Assembly: GCA_035325995.1 (NCBI GenBank)
Contig: DAOKYU010000004.1
Span: 124,001 to 188,000 of the forward strand
DNA from: Thermodesulfobacteriota bacterium
GTDB lineage: Bacteria > Desulfobacterota_D > UBA1144 > Nemesobacterales > UBA2774
Length of the DNA: 64,000 nt
Direction of reading: 5' to 3'
Shown: in pieces, positions 62,352-64,000 of the stretch
Position numbering within the stretch: the first letter of the stretch is position 1
Layout of the letters: every line of letters starts with the position of its first letter
The notes under the pieces: model-generated
Seen by the model: the letters and a program-made list of their open reading frames with translations, nothing else
Told to the model about the DNA's origin: nothing
Databases searched by the model: none
Translations under genes and position numbers: made by a program

Positions 62352-63421
62352 TAATTCACTCCTGCCAGCATATATATCCGGTCGACTATATCCGAAGCCG
62401 CGCCCGGCTTCCCGAGCGCAAGAGCCGCCCGGGACATTCTATCTAGTTTGTCTTTCTGAAGGACGTTGGTCAATGCCCCCGCGAGATTCCCGGGCTCTGC
62501 CTCGCTGTCCTGCATAACGATAGCGGCGCCCGCCCTTTCGAGCGCCCGTGCATTGGCCGTCTGGTGATCGTTGGTGGCGTAGGGGTAGGGTATCAGGAGC
62601 GACGGTTTCCCGAGCGCCGTGATCTCGGCGACCGTGCCCGCGCCCGAGCGCGCCACGACGAAATCGGCCTCGGCGTAGCTCCCAGCCATGTCGTCTATGA
62701 ACGGCAGGACGCGCGCGGTAATGCCGTAATCTTCATACGCCTTTTTCACGATCTCGACGTCCTTCGCGCCGGCCTGGTGAATGACGGACAAATCGCTCCT
62801 CCCGAGCATCGAAAGCGCCTCGGGGACGGAAACGTTCAGCCTCCGTGCGCCCTGGCTTCCGCCGAAAACGAGTATAGTAAGCCCTTCCGGCTTGTTAGCG
62901 CCGGGATTTCCCGAGAGTATGTCCCTCCTTACGGGGTTGCCGGTCACTACGACCTTCCCGCGGGGGAAGAACGCAGCAGCGTCGTCGAACGTGGTGAATA
63001 CCTTTTTCACGAACTTTCCTAGAATACGGTTCGCGATTCCGGGATAGGCGTTCTGCTCGCATATCGCAGTCGGCACGCCGCGTAAAGACGCCGCGAGCAC
63101 CATCGGCCCCGAAACGTAACCGCCCACACCCAAAACGACGTCGGGCTTAAAAGACTTAAGGATCGACATCGACTCGGATACGCCGGTTATCGCCGCGAAA
63201 ACGGCCTTCACGCTCCTTGCCATTCCGCTCCCCTTCATCCCCCTCGCGGTTATGTGCTCTATCCTGTAACCCCTTTTCGAGAGAATCTCGTTTTCGAGCC
63301 CGGTCTTCGTGCCGACGAACAGCACTTCGTTGGGGCCGTCCCTCCCCAGTACCTCCTCGGCGACGGAGATCGCGGGGAATATATGCCCGCCCGTGCCGCC
63401 GCCGGCGATTATAACCTTCAT
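62351..63421 (-). CDS. murG: UDP-N-acetylglucosamine-N-acetylmuramyl-(pentapeptide) pyrophosphoryl-undecaprenol transferase
   Basis: Makes lipid II on the inner face of the membrane; 356 residues. GGGTGGHIFPAISVAEE at the N-terminus is the acceptor-side loop, VLGVGGYVSGP and the C-terminal VVARSGAGTVAEITALGKPSLLIPYP contact UDP-GlcNAc. The ATG at 63421 overlaps the ftsW stop (ATGA); a longer in-frame reading to 63862 is antisense-like FtsW sequence. Confidence 0.97.
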   Translation of the reverse strand: MKVIIAGGGTGGHIFPAISVAEEVLGRDGPNEVLFVGTKTGLENEILSKRGYRIEHITARGMKGSGMARSVKAVFAAITGVSESMSILKSFKPDVVLGVGGYVSGPMVLAASLRGVPTAICEQNAYPGIANRILGKFVKKVFTTFDDAAAFFPRGKVVVTGNPVRRDILSGNPGANKPEGLTILVFGGSQGARRLNVSVPEALSMLGRSDLSVIHQAGAKDVEIVKKAYEDYGITARVLPFIDDMAGSYAEADFVVARSGAGTVAEITALGKPSLLIPYPYATNDHQTANARALERAGAAIVMQDSEAEPGNLAGALTNVLQKDKLDRMSRAALALGKPGAASDIVDRIYMLAGVN

Positions 63422-64000
63422 CTCGCACCCGAGCGCGAGACGTTCAATATTATTCCTATTGCCGAGAGGCACACGATGAGCGACGAGCCGCCGTAGCTGA
63501 TGAAAGGCAGCGTGAGACCCTTGGTCGGGAAGAGCCCTACGGCGACGGCCATGTTGATACCCGCCTGAATCGCTATGAGGAGAACGCAGCCGAAAACGAG
63601 ATAGCACCCGAAGAGGTCCGGGGCGCGGAGCGAAACCCGGAGGCTCCTTATGAAGAGGACCGCGAAGCCCGCTATAACGAGCGCTATGCCGATGAAGCCC
63701 AGCTCCTCGCCTATTATAGAGAATATGAAGTCCGTATGCGCCTGCGGCAGGAAGAAGAGCTTCTGCGAGCTGTCGCCGAGCCCCGTTCCGTACACCCCGC
63801 CCATGGCGAAGGCTATGAAGGACTGTATGGCCTGGTAGCCCGAGCCGAGCGGGTCCTGCCACGGGTCCATGAACGACGTAACCCTGTTCATCCTGTATCC
63901 CTTCGTTATGATCGCGATGACTAGGAATATAGCCGATATGACGCCCACCGGAACGAGGTACTTCATCTTCACGTCGCCGATGAAAAGCATGCCGAAGAGT
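63418..64000 (-). CDS. ftsW: FtsW, N-terminus cut by window edge
   Basis: SEDS-family glycosyltransferase/lipid II polymerase of septal wall synthesis. Visible is the C-terminal half with about five membrane helices. Family landmarks are DPWQDPLGSGYQAIQS, QKLFFLPQAHTDFIFSIIGEELG and FPTKGLTLPFISYGGSSL. The start codon lies beyond position 64000. Its stop overlaps murG (ATGA), continuing the tightly packed division/cell-wall cluster. Confidence 0.95.
   Translation of the reverse strand, partial: LFGMLFIGDVKMKYLVPVGVISAIFLVIAIITKGYRMNRVTSFMDPWQDPLGSGYQAIQSFIAFAMGGVYGTGLGDSSQKLFFLPQAHTDFIFSIIGEELGFIGIALVIAGFAVLFIRSLRVSLRAPDLFGCYLVFGCVLLIAIQAGINMAVAVGLFPTKGLTLPFISYGGSSLIVCLSAIGIILNVSRSGAR

Noticed and set aside
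63418..63990. ftsW as a complete short gene starting at 63990
   Set aside because: The reading frame continues to the window edge and the protein begins mid-family; it is truncated by the window, not by mutation.
1..64000. CRISPR arrays, transposases, phage genes, rRNA
   Set aside because: No regularly spaced repeats, no recognisable transposase or integrase motif and no rRNA sequence were seen anywhere.

Overview
The window reads as a contiguous piece of a bacterial chromosome. It is G+C-rich (high 50s percent by eye) and densely coded on both strands. I see no insertion sequence, prophage, integrase or CRISPR array. The MEP-pathway enzyme IspH, lipoboxes, a complete mur/fts run and signal peptides indicate a diderm (Gram-negative) bacterium. 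The deltaproteobacteria-like gene mix suggests Desulfobacterota, Dadabacteria or a neighbouring lineage, but I cannot fix the phylum from sequence alone. FAD monooxygenase and hemerythrin domains fit an aerobic or microaerobic life.

Layout. 1-5.3 kb: 3' part of ispH, an alpha/beta hydrolase, an SDR, a uridine-kinase-like P-loop protein coupled to a TauE/SafE exporter, and a divergent NCS2 purine permease. 5.4-8.5 kb: polyamine genes aguB and aguA (agmatine to putrescine) followed by a deoxyhypusine-synthase-like gene. 8.5-21.6 kb, minus strand: a pentose-phosphate gene train: polyphosphate glucokinase, FAD oxidase, transketolase, transaldolase-glucose-6-phosphate isomerase fusion, HAD phosphatase, RpiA, Rpe, 6-phosphogluconate dehydrogenase, G6PDH and 6-phosphogluconolactonase. 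This covers every step from glucose to the sugar-phosphate pool. 21.8-24.5 kb: an SMR guanidinium-type exporter with a structured leader, and a P1B-5 metal ATPase with a C-terminal hemerythrin domain. 24.8-26.3 kb: pterin/folate genes folM-like, folB and folK.

26-41.8 kb is a mixed accessory stretch: FAD monooxygenase with a SnoaL-like protein, an unrecognised 255-residue protein, an AraC-MGMT (Ada-like) fusion with an SDR, a secreted DUF3298 protein, an inositol-phosphatase-family enzyme, PspC, an FlK-like thioesterase paired with a type II haloacid-dehalogenase-like protein, an ABC exporter, a P460-like lipoprotein, a TetR regulator with a clear operator, an aminotransferase, an M48 lipoprotein protease and an endonuclease-III-family glycosylase. 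41.9-49.5 kb: translation genes (tRNA-Val, thrS, infC, rpmI, rplT), tRNA-Gln, uvrD/pcrA, selO and a DUF2103 gene. 49.5-56.8 kb: dnaE, ftsY, ribD, nadD and rsfS. 57-64 kb: the division/cell-wall cluster ftsW-murG-murC-murB-ftsQ-ftsA-ftsZ on the minus strand, with ftsW cut by the window edge.

Most interesting points: rsfS appears to start at an AUA codon behind a perfect Shine-Dalgarno and overlapping the nadD stop; TTG starts are frequent, two of them in TTGA stop/start overlaps; the pentose-phosphate train is complete and fed by polyphosphate glucokinase; the agmatine route sits beside a DHS-like enzyme that keeps the catalytic lysine. Functions are assigned from recognisable motifs; no database search was run.
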